The notes under the pieces are model-generated. The model saw nothing but the letters and a program-made list of their open reading frames with translations, was not told the DNA's origin and made no database searches. The position numbers and the translations under genes are program-made. A DNA stretch of 64,000 bases. It comes from UBA3700 sp963592135. GTDB taxonomy: Bacteria > Bacillota > Clostridia > Christensenellales > UBA3700. This document shows positions 42,990-52,434 of the stretch, piece by piece (position 1 is the stretch's first letter; each line of letters starts with the position of its first letter). Location: the NCBI GenBank assembly GCA_963592135.1, contig CAVAVP010000015.1, positions 1 to 64,000 on the forward strand, written 5' to 3'.

Positions 42990-44036
42990 ATGAGTTTTAA
43001 AATGACGTTCCGTTGGTACGGAGAAAATGACAAGATTACATTAGATTATATAAGACAAATTCCAGCAGTAACTGGTATTGTTTCTGCAATTTATGATGTA
43101 CCAGTTGGCGAGGTTTGGCCAATGGAAAATATCTTAAAAATGAAAAAACAATGTAATGATAAGGGGCTTAGTTTTGAAGTTGTTGAATCAGTTCCAGTAC
43201 ATGAGGATATAAAACTTGGAAATGCTAATGCTAAAAAGTACATTGAAAATTATAAAGAAAATATAAGACGACTAGGAAAAGCAGGTGTTAAATGTATTTG
43301 CTATAACTTTATGCCAGTATTTGATTGGTTAAGAAGTAATTTATCAAAAGAACTTACCGATGGTTCATATGCTCTAGCATATGATCATGCAACAGTTTTA
43401 TCTATGAATCCATTAACATCAGAGCTTTCTCTTCCAGGTTGGGATTCAAGTTATACAAAGGAAGGACTAAAAGATTTATTAAATCAATATAAAGATATTG
43501 ATGAAGAAAAACTATGGGAGAACATGGGAGTGTTTTTAAAGGAAATTATTCCTGTTGCAGAGGAAAGTGGAATTAAAATGGCAATACATCCTGATGATCC
43601 TCCATGGGGAATATTTGGACTTCCAAGAGTTATAACAAACAAAGCGAACTTAGAAAGATTTTTAAAGATTGTGGATTCACCTGCAAATGGTGTAACGCTT
43701 TGTACAGGCTCGCTTGGAGTTTCTACGACAAATGATATCGTTGATTTAGTTAAGACTTGCAAGGGTAGAATGCCGTTTGTTCATTTAAGAAATATTAAAA
43801 TAACAGGAGATCATTGCTTTGAAGAGTCAGGACATTTATCTTCAAAAGGCTCTTTAGACATGTATGCAATCATTAAAGCATTAAATGATGATGGATTTGA
43901 TGGTTATGTTCGTCCAGACCATGGAAGAATGATTTGGGGAGAAACAGGAAGACCAGGTTATGGTCTATATGATAGAGCACTTGGTGCTATGTATTTACAA
44001 GGAATTATAGAAGCTGTAGAAAAGGCTAATAAATAG
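42990..44036 (+). CDS. uxuA: D-mannonate dehydratase, 348 aa
   Basis: TIM-barrel Uxu[75 protein letters not shown] and [16 protein letters not shown] are signature blocks. It dehydrates D-mannonate to KDG. The ATG at 42990 (AGGAGAG upstream) is preferred to a start 13 codons earlier inside uxaC. Confidence 0.95.
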   Translation: MSFKMTFRWYGENDKITLDYIRQIPAVTGIVSAIYDVPVGEVWPMENILKMKKQCNDKGLSFEVVESVPVHEDIKLGNANAKKYIENYKENIRRLGKAGVKCICYNFMPVFDWLRSNLSKELTDGSYALAYDHATVLSMNPLTSELSLPGWDSSYTKEGLKDLLNQYKDIDEEKLWENMGVFLKEIIPVAEESGIKMAIHPDDPPWGIFGLPRVITNKANLERFLKIVDSPANGVTLCTGSLGVSTTNDIVDLVKTCKGRMPFVHLRNIKITGDHCFEESGHLSSKGSLDMYAIIKALNDDGFDGYVRPDHGRMIWGETGRPGYGLYDRALGAMYLQGIIEAVEKANK

Positions 44037-44047
44037 GAGGAATTTTT

Positions 44048-44884
44048 ATGAAAGTAGATATGAGAGGTGAAGTTGTAGTAATTACTGCAGGTGGTGGCGT
44101 TATTTGTGGCGCAATGGCAAAAGAATATGCTAAAAATGGAGCAAAGGTTGCCGTTTTGGACTTAAAAGAAGATGCAGCAAAAGTAATTGCCGATGAAATA
44201 GTTAAAGATGGAGGAGTAGCAAAAGCTTATGGTGTTAACTGCCTAGAGATAGAATCTCTTGAAAAAGCTCATCAAGCAATATTAAAAGATTTAGGAAAAT
44301 GTACAATCCTTGTTAATGGAGCTGGTGGTAATAATCCTAAAGGTACAACAACTAATGAGTATTTTGATAAATTAGATTTAGATGATCCTACAAAGGTATC
44401 TTTCTTTGATTTAGACCCAAATGGTGTAGATTTTGTTTTCAAGATTAATTTCTTAGGAACATTCTTAACAACCCAAGTATTTGCTAAAGATATGTTAGAT
44501 AATGGTGGTTGTGTTATAAATATTTCATCGATGAATGCTTTTAGACCATTAACTAAGATTCCTGCATACTCAGGTGCTAAGGCAGCTGTATCTAACTTTA
44601 CTCAATGGCTTGCTGTTCACTTTGCTGGTGCTAATATTAGAGTAAACGCTATTGCTCCAGGATTTTTCGTAACAAATCAAAATAGAGCATTATTATACAA
44701 CAGCGATGGAACACCAACTCCAAGAACAGGAAAAATTATAGCTGGAACTCCAATGAGAAAGTTTGGTGAAATTAGTGATTTAATGGGAGCTACAATGTTC
44801 TTGTCAGATAAGAGCGCATCAGGATTTATAACGGGGGTTGTACTTCCAATTGATGGTGGTTTTTCAGCATATTCAGGAGTTTAA
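44048..44884 (+). CDS. SDR-type D-mannonate oxidoreductase (fructuronate reductase), 278 aa
   Basis: Short-chain dehydrogenase with Rossmann motif ITAGGGVICGAMAKEYAK (a variant of TGxxxGIG), NNAG-equivalent VNGAGG, catalytic Ser in NISSMNAF, YSGAKAA (Tyr-x3-Lys), and an end ITGVVLPIDGGFSAYSG. By operon position between uxuA and downstream genes it should reduce fructuronate to mannonate, replacing the unrelated long-chain UxuB. The strong AGGAGG is seven bases upstream. Confidence 0.88.
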   Translation: MKVDMRGEVVVITAGGGVICGAMAKEYAKNGAKVAVLDLKEDAAKVIADEIVKDGGVAKAYGVNCLEIESLEKAHQAILKDLGKCTILVNGAGGNNPKGTTTNEYFDKLDLDDPTKVSFFDLDPNGVDFVFKINFLGTFLTTQVFAKDMLDNGGCVINISSMNAFRPLTKIPAYSGAKAAVSNFTQWLAVHFAGANIRVNAIAPGFFVTNQNRALLYNSDGTPTPRTGKIIAGTPMRKFGEISDLMGATMFLSDKSASGFITGVVLPIDGGFSAYSGV

Positions 44885-44902
44885 TAAAGTAAGGAAAATT
44901 TT

Positions 44903-46198
44903 ATGGAAGAAGTAAAAGTTGCGATATTAGGTTTAGGTAATAGGGGAAAAAATTATGGCGGACACTTAGCATTACAAGAAGGTGTTAAGATTGTTGCCAT
45001 ATGCGACAGGTATCAAGAAAAAATCGACAAGGTAAAGACTGTATGGGGAGTTGCTGATGAGATGTGCTTTACAGATGAGGATAAATTCTTTGGACTTGGC
45101 AAAATTGCAGATACTATGGTTATTGCAACACAAGATAGAGATCATTATGGTCATGCGATGAAAGCATTGAAACTTGGCTATAATCTTATGATAGAAAAAC
45201 CTCTATCTCCAAATATTAATGAGTGCTTAGAGATGGAAGAATATGCGAGAAAACAAAATTGTAAAGTTTTAGTTTGCCATGTTTTAAGATATGCTCATTA
45301 CTATAAGAAAATTAAGGAAATAATTGATTCTGGTATCCTTGGAAAGATAGTTTTAATTAATCATGACGAAGATGTTGCTTATTGGCATTTTTGCCATAGC
45401 TATGTAAGAGGAAATTGGAGAGTCGAAGAAGAGACAAGTCCACTGCTTCTTGCAAAGTGCTGCCATGATATGGATTTAATGTATTGGTACGCTGGTTCAA
45501 AGGCAAAGAGCGTTTCTTCATACGCATCGTTAAACTATTTTAAAAAGGAAAACGCACCAGAGGGTGCTACAGATACTTGTTTTGATTGTCCAAACAAAGA
45601 TACGTGTAAGTTTGAATGTACTTACCAATATATTGGCAGAAAAAAGGGTATTTTTAAAGAAAAGAAAAAATATAAATGGAAGCCATATGCTTTTTGTATT
45701 TCAAATAAGCCAGAGGATATTATAGATAAATTAAAGAATGACGAAAGAGGAAAACTTTGGTCAAGATGTGTATTTAAATGTGATAATGATGTTGTAGATT
45801 GTCAAACTGTAAATATGGAAATGGAAAATGGAATAAAAGTAATGCTTAATGTTAACGCATTTAATGAACATGACCATAGACATACAGAAATACATGGTTC
45901 GAACGGTATTTTAATTGCAGATGATTCGGGTTCTGTTTTAAGGCTTCAATTATTTGGGAAAAAAGAAAAGAAAATTGTTGTTAACCTAATTCCTGTAATA
46001 AAAGGACACTTTGGTGGTGACCAAGGAGTTATAAAGGCAACAATAGATTTAGTTAGGGGGCAAATTGATCTAAATGGTCAATACACTTGGATTAAAGACA
46101 CAATAGAAAGCCATAGAATTTGTGCTGCTGCAGATTTGTCTAGAAAAGAAAATGGAAGAAAGGTAGATATGACTGAAATTCCAGATATAAGAGAGTAA
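44903..46198 (+). CDS. Gfo/Idh/MocA oxidoreductase with Cys-rich insert, 431 aa
   Basis: NAD(P)-binding N-terminal domain (AILGLGNRGKNYGGHLA, then VIATQDRDHYGHAMKAL and IEKPLSP with the conserved Lys of EKP). The C-terminal alpha/beta domain has CHVLRYAHYYKKIKE. Around residues 225-245 lies an insert CFDCPNKDTCKFEC (four Cys in 14 residues), possibly a zinc or Fe-S site. It belongs to the larger Gfo/Idh subset whose members often act on oligosaccharides or glycosides. It differs clearly from the two other Gfo/Idh proteins of the operon, which are close relatives of each other. Confidence 0.85.
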   Translation: MEEVKVAILGLGNRGKNYGGHLALQEGVKIVAICDRYQEKIDKVKTVWGVADEMCFTDEDKFFGLGKIADTMVIATQDRDHYGHAMKALKLGYNLMIEKPLSPNINECLEMEEYARKQNCKVLVCHVLRYAHYYKKIKEIIDSGILGKIVLINHDEDVAYWHFCHSYVRGNWRVEEETSPLLLAKCCHDMDLMYWYAGSKAKSVSSYASLNYFKKENAPEGATDTCFDCPNKDTCKFECTYQYIGRKKGIFKEKKKYKWKPYAFCISNKPEDIIDKLKNDERGKLWSRCVFKCDNDVVDCQTVNMEMENGIKVMLNVNAFNEHDHRHTEIHGSNGILIADDSGSVLRLQLFGKKEKKIVVNLIPVIKGHFGGDQGVIKATIDLVRGQIDLNGQYTWIKDTIESHRICAAADLSRKENGRKVDMTEIPDIRE

Positions 46199-46211
46199 AG
46201 TAGGGGTTTAT

Positions 46212-46853
46212 ATGATTACTGCACATGGTGGTTCATTTGGTTCTGGTAGAAATTCGCATAGTTATTTAAATAATGTCGATGTGTATGAGGCCGACGCAAT
46301 AGAAGTAGATATATATAAAAATTTTGGAATATTGTATATATCTCATATGCCAGCTCCATTTACTTGTTGGAAAAAGATAAGACTTAGAGAAGTATTTAAA
46401 CTTGTAAAAGAAAAAGAAATAAAAGTTAATTGTGATTTAAAACAACATGGTATTATAAAAGATGTAATAAACTTAGCCAAAAGTATGGGAATGGAAAATC
46501 AATTAATCTTTACAGGTAGTGTAAGAGAATCAGATTATAAAATTATTGATTGTGGAGAAGTATGGTTAAATAAAATGAAAGGAATTTCTTATTCAACTAA
46601 AAATGTGCCACAAATTAAAGCAAGGTTAGATAGTTTTAACAACCCAAGATTTAAAGGAATTAATATAAATTATAGAAAACTTTCTGGAAAGTTTATAGAA
46701 ACATGTAAAATGTATAATGTACCAATAAGTGCATTCACTATAGATAATGTAAATAAGTTGTTAAAGTTGGTGCCTATTATTGATGGCAATATAACAACCA
46801 ATTTGCCTTTAGTAGCAAGGTCTATATTAAATAAGTCAAAAAAGGAGAATTAA
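46212..46853 (+). CDS. GDPD-like (glycerophosphodiester phosphodiesterase fold) protein, 213 aa
   Basis: The N-terminus ITAHGGSFG..RNSHSYLNN, then AIEVDI and LYISHMP, follow the GDPD pattern (HRG, ENT, ExD, HD). The first His and the Glu/Asp metal ligands are retained, while the HD pair is HM. The C-terminus keeps VPISAFTIDNVNKL (the ...TVN... strand). A role in hydrolysing a phosphodiester or in another lyase-like step is uncertain. Its place inside a sugar-acid operon, directly coupled to a Gfo/Idh gene one base later, suggests a step in the same pathway. GTAGGGG serves as ribosome-binding site. Confidence 0.65.
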   Translation: MITAHGGSFGSGRNSHSYLNNVDVYEADAIEVDIYKNFGILYISHMPAPFTCWKKIRLREVFKLVKEKEIKVNCDLKQHGIIKDVINLAKSMGMENQLIFTGSVRESDYKIIDCGEVWLNKMKGISYSTKNVPQIKARLDSFNNPRFKGININYRKLSGKFIETCKMYNVPISAFTIDNVNKLLKLVPIIDGNITTNLPLVARSILNKSKKEN

Positions 46854-46854
46854 G

Positions 46855-48003
46855 ATGGTAAACGTTGCGGTTATAGGCGTTGGAAGAATGGGTTCTAAAC
46901 ATGCAAAAAATTTATCTAAGTGGGTTAAAAATGCACACCTTGTTTCAATATGTGATTTAAATCCACAACTTCTAAATAAGTTTTCAAAAGAATTACATAT
47001 AAAAGGTTATCAAGACTATAAGGAAATGATAGAAAAAGAAAATTTAGACGCAGTTGTTATTGCAACACCTCATTATTCTCATGTAAAAATTGCAAAAGAT
47101 TGTATAAATAAAGGTTTAAATGTTTTGTGTGAAAAACCTATATCAGTTACAACTAAAGAAGCAAAAGAAATTATAGATTTATATAATGAAAATCAAAACT
47201 TGATTTGTGCTATGATGTATAACCAAAGAACAAATCAAATGTATAAAAAAGCAAAAGAATTAATAGAAAGTGGAAGTATAGGTAAAATTCAAAGAGTTAA
47301 TTTTATTATTACTGATTGGTATAGAGCTCAATTTTATTACAATATGGGAGGCTGGAGAGCTTCTTGGAGTGGAGAGGGCGGGGGTACCCTTATAAATCAA
47401 TGTGTTCATCAAATAGATTTAATACAATGGCTTTGCGGTATGCCAAAAAAGATATACGCACATTCAAAAACTGTAGGAAGAAGAATTACAACAGAAAATG
47501 ATGTTACGGCAATAATGAAGTTTGATGATTTTGACTGTGTATTTACGGCTTCTACTCATGAAATTCCTGGAACGAATAGATTAGAAATTGCAGGAGATAA
47601 AGGAAAGATTGTTATTAATAGTCTTACTATGAACTACACTTTAAATAAAATGAGTGAAAGTGAAGTTAATAAAAGGGCTAAAAGAGATTATGGAAATAAA
47701 TCAGATAAAAAGGGAAAGAAACATTACACTTGGTATGGTTTAAAGAATGTAATAAAGGATGGATTTAGAGGCCAACAATGCAATATTTTAGACAACTTTA
47801 TTGAGGCTGTTGAAACTAAAAATAAAGATATGCTTGTAGCAAAATTAGATGATGGCTTAAATGCTTTAACTATTATAAATGCACTTAATTTAGCTTCATG
47901 GGAAGAAACGGAAATTGATATTCCTTTTGATGAGGATAAATATAATGAACTCTTAAGGATAAGAGTTGATGCCGAAAAAGTTACAATGGAAGATGAAGAG
48001 TAA
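46855..48003 (+). CDS. Gfo/Idh/MocA oxidoreductase, 382 aa
   Basis: NAD(P)-binding motif VAVIGVGRMGSKHAKNL, VVIATPHYSHVKIAKDC, CEKPIS, and the substrate domain MYNQRTNQMYKKAKE, GGWRASWSGEGGGTLINQCVHQ, with the EGGG/HQ catalytic region typical of glucose-fructose oxidoreductase relatives. It is closely related to the gene at 49312 (same length and shared blocks GGWR, GEGGG, KTVGR, NDVTA, PGTNRLEI). It sits one base after the GDPD-like gene, with AAAAGGAG upstream. Probable role: NAD-dependent oxidation of a sugar or glycoside to its keto form. Confidence 0.88.
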   Translation: MVNVAVIGVGRMGSKHAKNLSKWVKNAHLVSICDLNPQLLNKFSKELHIKGYQDYKEMIEKENLDAVVIATPHYSHVKIAKDCINKGLNVLCEKPISVTTKEAKEIIDLYNENQNLICAMMYNQRTNQMYKKAKELIESGSIGKIQRVNFIITDWYRAQFYYNMGGWRASWSGEGGGTLINQCVHQIDLIQWLCGMPKKIYAHSKTVGRRITTENDVTAIMKFDDFDCVFTASTHEIPGTNRLEIAGDKGKIVINSLTMNYTLNKMSESEVNKRAKRDYGNKSDKKGKKHYTWYGLKNVIKDGFRGQQCNILDNFIEAVETKNKDMLVAKLDDGLNALTIINALNLASWEETEIDIPFDEDKYNELLRIRVDAEKVTMEDEE

Positions 48004-48013
48004 GGAGATATAT

Positions 48014-48964
48014 ATGTCTAACGTTAAAATTTCAGGATTTTATGATGAAGCAAATCCAAACATTGAGGAACAATGTAAGTTAGTTGTTTCATTTAATGAA
48101 AAATATCTTTGTCCAAGAAGAATAAAAAAAGATAAAGAAATTACTGATTATACAAAAGAAGAATTTGAACAAGAAGTAAAACCAATTTTAGATAAATATG
48201 GTGTTAAGTTTTCATCTATTGGTTCAAAAATTGGAAAGATGAATCTTTATGATAATGAATCTTTTGAAATCCAAAAAAATAAATTAAAAGAGCTTGTAAA
48301 AATAGCTCAAATTATGGATTGCAAATACATAAGAATATTCTCGTTTTTTGTTGATTCAAAAGGAAATTATGATGAATATTTCCCTGAGGTTGTTAGAAAA
48401 TTAAATGGCTTTTTAGAAATAGTAAAGGGAACTGATATTGTTCTTTTACATGAAAATGAAAAGAAGATATTTGGAGATATTCCAGATAGAGTTAAAAAAT
48501 TGTATAATGAGTTAAATGATCCTCAATTTAAACTTGTATTTGACGCTTCAAATTATATTCAATGTGATGTAGATGCAAAAATGGCCTATGAGGAACTAAA
48601 GGATATTACAGAATATTATCATATTAAAGATTGCTCTAAAGAAAAAGTTGAAGTTCCAATAGGAATGGGTGAGGGTGATTATGAACATATGATTTATGAC
48701 TTAATTGTAAATAGAAATTATGATGGATTTTTAACACTTGAGCCTCATACTGGGAAATATGCAATAGGAAGAAATTATACAAAGATTTTATTCCCAATTA
48801 CAAATTTAATTCCCATAACTAAAAATTGGAAGAAAGTTTTTGATAAAATAGACGAAAAGATGGGGATTAAAAAGAGTGAAAAAGTTTCAACTGCACAAAT
48901 ATTTAAATGGCAATATGATGGCCTAAAAAAGATGATAGAAAATGCGGAGCAAAAGGAGAATTAA
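48014..48964 (+). CDS. Sugar isomerase/epimerase-like TIM-barrel protein, 316 aa
   Basis: Xylose isomerase-like (AP endonuclease 2) fold: KISGFYDEANPN, ending blocks LLHENEKKIFGD (Glu ligand), LVFDASNYIQCD (Asp/Asn), YYHIKDCSKE (His/Asp) and GFLTLEPHTG (Glu), which together form a divalent-metal site. Family members epimerise or isomerise keto-sugars or cleave 3-keto-glycosides when paired with Gfo/Idh dehydrogenases, as it is here. The ATG at 48014 has AAGGAGATAT; an in-frame ATG at 47966 lies inside the previous gene. Confidence 0.85.
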   Translation: MSNVKISGFYDEANPNIEEQCKLVVSFNEKYLCPRRIKKDKEITDYTKEEFEQEVKPILDKYGVKFSSIGSKIGKMNLYDNESFEIQKNKLKELVKIAQIMDCKYIRIFSFFVDSKGNYDEYFPEVVRKLNGFLEIVKGTDIVLLHENEKKIFGDIPDRVKKLYNELNDPQFKLVFDASNYIQCDVDAKMAYEELKDITEYYHIKDCSKEKVEVPIGMGEGDYEHMIYDLIVNRNYDGFLTLEPHTGKYAIGRNYTKILFPITNLIPITKNWKKVFDKIDEKMGIKKSEKVSTAQIFKWQYDGLKKMIENAEQKEN

Positions 48965-48966
48965 TT

Positions 48967-49290
48967 ATGAAAAATATCGATAAAAAGAAAGTTTTAGTAC
49001 TAAAGGATGAAGTAAAATATTGTGATGGACAAGTTGTAAGTAAAACATTAGAACAAAACAATCATCATTCTGTTACTCTATTTTCTTTGGATAAAGGTGA
49101 AGAAATTTCATCACATAGAGCAGGCGGCGATGCCTTTGTGTATGTTCTTGATGGAAAATGTGAAATAACTATTGATGAAGATAAGTTTGTACTAACTGAG
49201 GGAAACAGTATAGTAATGCCTAAAGATCATCCACACGCATTACTTGCGCTTGAAAAATTTAAAATGTTACTTGTTGTTTGTTTTGATTAA
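48967..49290 (+). CDS. Small cupin-domain protein, 107 aa
   Basis: Single cupin barrel: SSHRAGGDAFVYVLDGKCEITIDE holds motif 1 and MPKDHPHALLALEKF motif 2, so His, Glu/Asp and His ligands are available for a metal. Such small cupins serve as sugar isomerases, lyases or sensors. It is two bases downstream of the TIM-barrel gene, after AAAGGAG, and before a Gfo/Idh gene, so a catalytic or substrate-binding role in the same pathway is likely. Confidence 0.8.
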   Translation: MKNIDKKKVLVLKDEVKYCDGQVVSKTLEQNNHHSVTLFSLDKGEEISSHRAGGDAFVYVLDGKCEITIDEDKFVLTEGNSIVMPKDHPHALLALEKFKMLLVVCFD

Positions 49291-49311
49291 TAAAAAAGGA
49301 GAAAAAAAATT

Positions 49312-50484
49312 ATGAATAAAGTTAGATATGGTATTGTGGGCATAGGAAAACAAGGATCAAAATACGCTGAATTTATATATAAAGGTTTAGATAAAAATGG
49401 TGTACTTGCGGCAGTTTGTGATATAAGCAAAGAAAGAAGAGACTGGGCAGAGCAAAATTTAAGAGGTGTTAAAATTTTTGAAGATTATAATGAAATGTTC
49501 AAAAGTGGACTTATTGATGCAGTTCTTGTTGAAACACCACATTACCAACACCCCGTAATTCTAAAAGATGCATTAGATGCAAATTTACATGTTATGTCGG
49601 ATAAGCCAGCGGGTGTTTATACAAAAGCTGTCAGAGAAGCAGCAGAGTACGCAAAAACAAAACCTGAATTAAAATGTGCTCTTTTATTAAATCAAAGAAC
49701 AAATAAAGTATATAAAGAAGCAAAGAAAATTATTGATTCTGGAGAACTTGGCGAATTAAAGAGAATAGTTTGGATTATTACAAACTGGTATAGACCACAA
49801 GCATACTATGACCAAGGTGGCTGGAGAGGTACTTGGAATGGCGAAGGTGGTGGAGTTTTAATTAACCAAGATCCACACCAACTAGATTTATTCACATGGC
49901 TTGCTGGTCAAAAGATGACAAAAGTTTGGGCTACGGCAAAAACTGTTGGTAGAAAAATTAATGTAGAAAATGATGTTACTGCATGCTGCGAATTTGAAAA
50001 TGGTGCCACTGGTGTGTTTATTACATCAACTCATGATGCACCAGGGACAAATAGATTGGAAATTACAGGAGATGGCGGAAAGATTGTTATTTATGGTAAA
50101 AACGACTTATCTATGAAGTTAGAGTTTACTAAAAACGATATGTTAGAACCAGAATTTTCAAAAGTTAATAAAGTATTTATGGGCAAACCAAAAACTACAA
50201 CTAAGAAAATTAAATACTCTCCATGTGAAGTTTTAAGAATGTTAATTAAAAATTATGGATTCCAACATCCAGATGTTATAAGAAATTTTTCAAATGTAAT
50301 TTTAGGAAATGAAAAAGAATTAATCGGAAGATATGAAGAAGGCTTAAATGGTTTAACATTCTCAAATGCAATTCATTTATCTTCATGGACTGGTAAGGAA
50401 ATTACACTTCCAATGGAAGAGGATTTATTTATAGAAGAACTTGAAAAGAGAAAACAAGAAGAAAACGCTAAATCTGACAAATAA
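49312..50484 (+). CDS. Gfo/Idh/MocA oxidoreductase, 390 aa
   Basis: GIVGIGKQGSKYAEFI, VETPHYQHPVILKDAL, SDKPAG (in place of EKP), LNQRTNKVYKEAKK, GGWRGTWNGEGGGVLINQDPHQ and PGTNRLEITGDGGKIVIYG. The layout matches the product of 46855-48003, so the two arose by duplication. The conserved EKP is altered to DKP here, keeping the Lys. It is likely a second dehydrogenase acting on a related keto-sugar, possibly the re-reducing partner. AAAAGGAG lies upstream. Confidence 0.88.
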   Translation: MNKVRYGIVGIGKQGSKYAEFIYKGLDKNGVLAAVCDISKERRDWAEQNLRGVKIFEDYNEMFKSGLIDAVLVETPHYQHPVILKDALDANLHVMSDKPAGVYTKAVREAAEYAKTKPELKCALLLNQRTNKVYKEAKKIIDSGELGELKRIVWIITNWYRPQAYYDQGGWRGTWNGEGGGVLINQDPHQLDLFTWLAGQKMTKVWATAKTVGRKINVENDVTACCEFENGATGVFITSTHDAPGTNRLEITGDGGKIVIYGKNDLSMKLEFTKNDMLEPEFSKVNKVFMGKPKTTTKKIKYSPCEVLRMLIKNYGFQHPDVIRNFSNVILGNEKELIGRYEEGLNGLTFSNAIHLSSWTGKEITLPMEEDLFIEELEKRKQEENAKSDK

Positions 50485-50495
50485 AAAGGTGAAAA

Positions 50496-52418
50496 ATGGC
50501 TGTTCAGTATAAAGATGGGGAAATTATTGTAAGCAATTTATATCATGAAGCAACGTATTATGACGTAGCAAATAATTTAATTACAGCTCAATTTGATGGA
50601 AAAGGGGCTATATCTAAATATGCTGTTATGAATAAATTTTCAGTATTTTCAGCATACTATACAATGTTTAGTGTAGATGGTGTAGCTTTTGATTGGAATG
50701 CAGAAAAAATAGTTGAGATGATTGGTAAGAAAATGGTGTCAAAATTTGGAAATAAGGATTTTGATATTGTTTTAACACAATTCCTTGATGATAACACAAA
50801 TTGTATTTATTCAGAGTTTAAAGTTATTGCCAAAAAGGATATGGATTTTAGAATTACAAATAATTTTGGTATAGATTTTAGATCATATCTAGAACAATTT
50901 TTAGCTAATAGATTAAGCATTGGTAATATTTGTAAAGTAATAGGTGGACTTGTTAAAAAGACGCCAAAAGTTAAAACTCATAATAATATCTCTTACGTAA
51001 GAGGTAATGTTATGGGAGATTTTTATTTAGATATTGCAACAAACTATGAGCTCGTAGCACTAGAAGCTGAAAGAGGATTTACAAATCAATTTGAAATCGG
51101 CTCAAAGATGAAAAAGGGTGAAACTAAAGTATTTAGGTACGCTTTATCTTGTGGAACAAGAGGAGATTTTACTTATAGTGATGTTGTTGCGTGTTTGCTT
51201 GATTTTGATAATGCCTACATGAGAACTGAAAATTATATTAATTCTCTAAAATGCCCAGAAAGTGTAAATAGTGAATTTTTAAAGACATATTATAAATCTT
51301 TATTAAATGCATCACTTTCTAATTACAAGGAACTTGGGAAATTTAAAGGCTTTTTAGCAGGTATTGTTTATCAATTCCCAGCAAGAACTTATTATAGAGA
51401 TTCGTATTGGACCGTACTTAGTGTGCTTCCTGTTCAACCTCAGCTTGTAAGAAATGAAATTATTACTCTTGCAAACGGAATAAACAAAAAAGGTGAGTGT
51501 CCAAGTGCTGTAAAGTTTAACTTTAAAAATTATTGGGGCAATCACTATGATTCACCATCATTCTTCGTGATGATGATTTATGACTATGTAGTTCATACAA
51601 AAGATAAGACAATTTTAACAGAGTCCGTTGCATGTGGAACGGTGCTTGAGAGCGCAAAATTAGTTATAGATAGACTATATCAAGAAGTAGAAGAATCGAC
51701 AGGACTTTTGCTAAAGGGTGGAGAATATAATAGAAGAGATTGGTGTGATAATGTTTTTAGATCAGTATATTGCACATATGATGAAGTACTATACGCTAGA
51801 GCTTTATATTGCTTAGGAGATATTTATTCTTTATTTGATCAAGATTTATCTAATAAATATTTAGCAATGTCTCAAAAGGTGAAAGATAGTATAAATAAAT
51901 ATCTTTGGAATGAAGAAAAAGGTTGGTATGTAAACTATAAGTCTAAAGATTTTACAGAAGATAATTTGTCTATAGACACGGTAGTGGCTGCATTGTATGG
52001 AATAGCTGATGATAATAGAGCAAAAAGAATGCTATCTAATATGGAAAAATATCTAGAGTCTAAAAATAACAAAGAGCAAATTGCTGGTGATTTTGGAACT
52101 TTAAGTGTTTATCCATTCTATAAGAATAATAGAGATATTGTACAAAAGTCATCGCTTCCATATTACTATCATAATGGAGGGGACTGGCCATATCTATCTT
52201 GCATTTACGCATATGCAAAATTGATGTATAATATGGATTATATGTATCCACTGACAAGATGGTATGAATATAATATTGAAAAGGGGAATTATACTCCAAT
52301 TGAATTCTTTAATCCATTGCAAAAGGATGGTTCGCTTTTACAAGCATGGTCGTCAACTGGAGCTTTTGTGTTAAGTTATCCAAAGGGAGATTTCTTTAAG
52401 AAAAAGATTGAAAAATAA
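50496..52418 (+). CDS. Cytosolic six-hairpin glycosidase-like protein, 640 aa
   Basis: The N-terminal ~250 residues are beta-rich; from ~265 the protein looks like an (alpha/alpha)6 barrel. Candidate catalytic blocks are YYRDSYWTVLSVLPVQP, CYDEVLYARALY-like, GGEYNRRDWCDN with an acidic residue, and YYHNGGDWPYLSCIYAYAK near the end. This resembles amylo-alpha-1,6-glucosidase, GH63 and related clan members. It has no signal peptide, so it acts inside the cell on an imported glycoside. The exact GH family and linkage cannot be set by eye. Alternatively it could be a phosphorylase-like or glucuronyl hydrolase-type enzyme. It is followed 16 bases later by the transporter. Confidence 0.65.
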   Translation: MAVQYKDGEIIVSNLYHEATYYDVANNLITAQFDGKGAISKYAVMNKFSVFSAYYTMFSVDGVAFDWNAEKIVEMIGKKMVSKFGNKDFDIVLTQFLDDNTNCIYSEFKVIAKKDMDFRITNNFGIDFRSYLEQFLANRLSIGNICKVIGGLVKKTPKVKTHNNISYVRGNVMGDFYLDIATNYELVALEAERGFTNQFEIGSKMKKGETKVFRYALSCGTRGDFTYSDVVACLLDFDNAYMRTENYINSLKCPESVNSEFLKTYYKSLLNASLSNYKELGKFKGFLAGIVYQFPARTYYRDSYWTVLSVLPVQPQLVRNEIITLANGINKKGECPSAVKFNFKNYWGNHYDSPSFFVMMIYDYVVHTKDKTILTESVACGTVLESAKLVIDRLYQEVEESTGLLLKGGEYNRRDWCDNVFRSVYCTYDEVLYARALYCLGDIYSLFDQDLSNKYLAMSQKVKDSINKYLWNEEKGWYVNYKSKDFTEDNLSIDTVVAALYGIADDNRAKRMLSNMEKYLESKNNKEQIAGDFGTLSVYPFYKNNRDIVQKSSLPYYYHNGGDWPYLSCIYAYAKLMYNMDYMYPLTRWYEYNIEKGNYTPIEFFNPLQKDGSLLQAWSSTGAFVLSYPKGDFFKKKIEK

Positions 52419-52434
52419 TTGGGAGGGGTTAATT

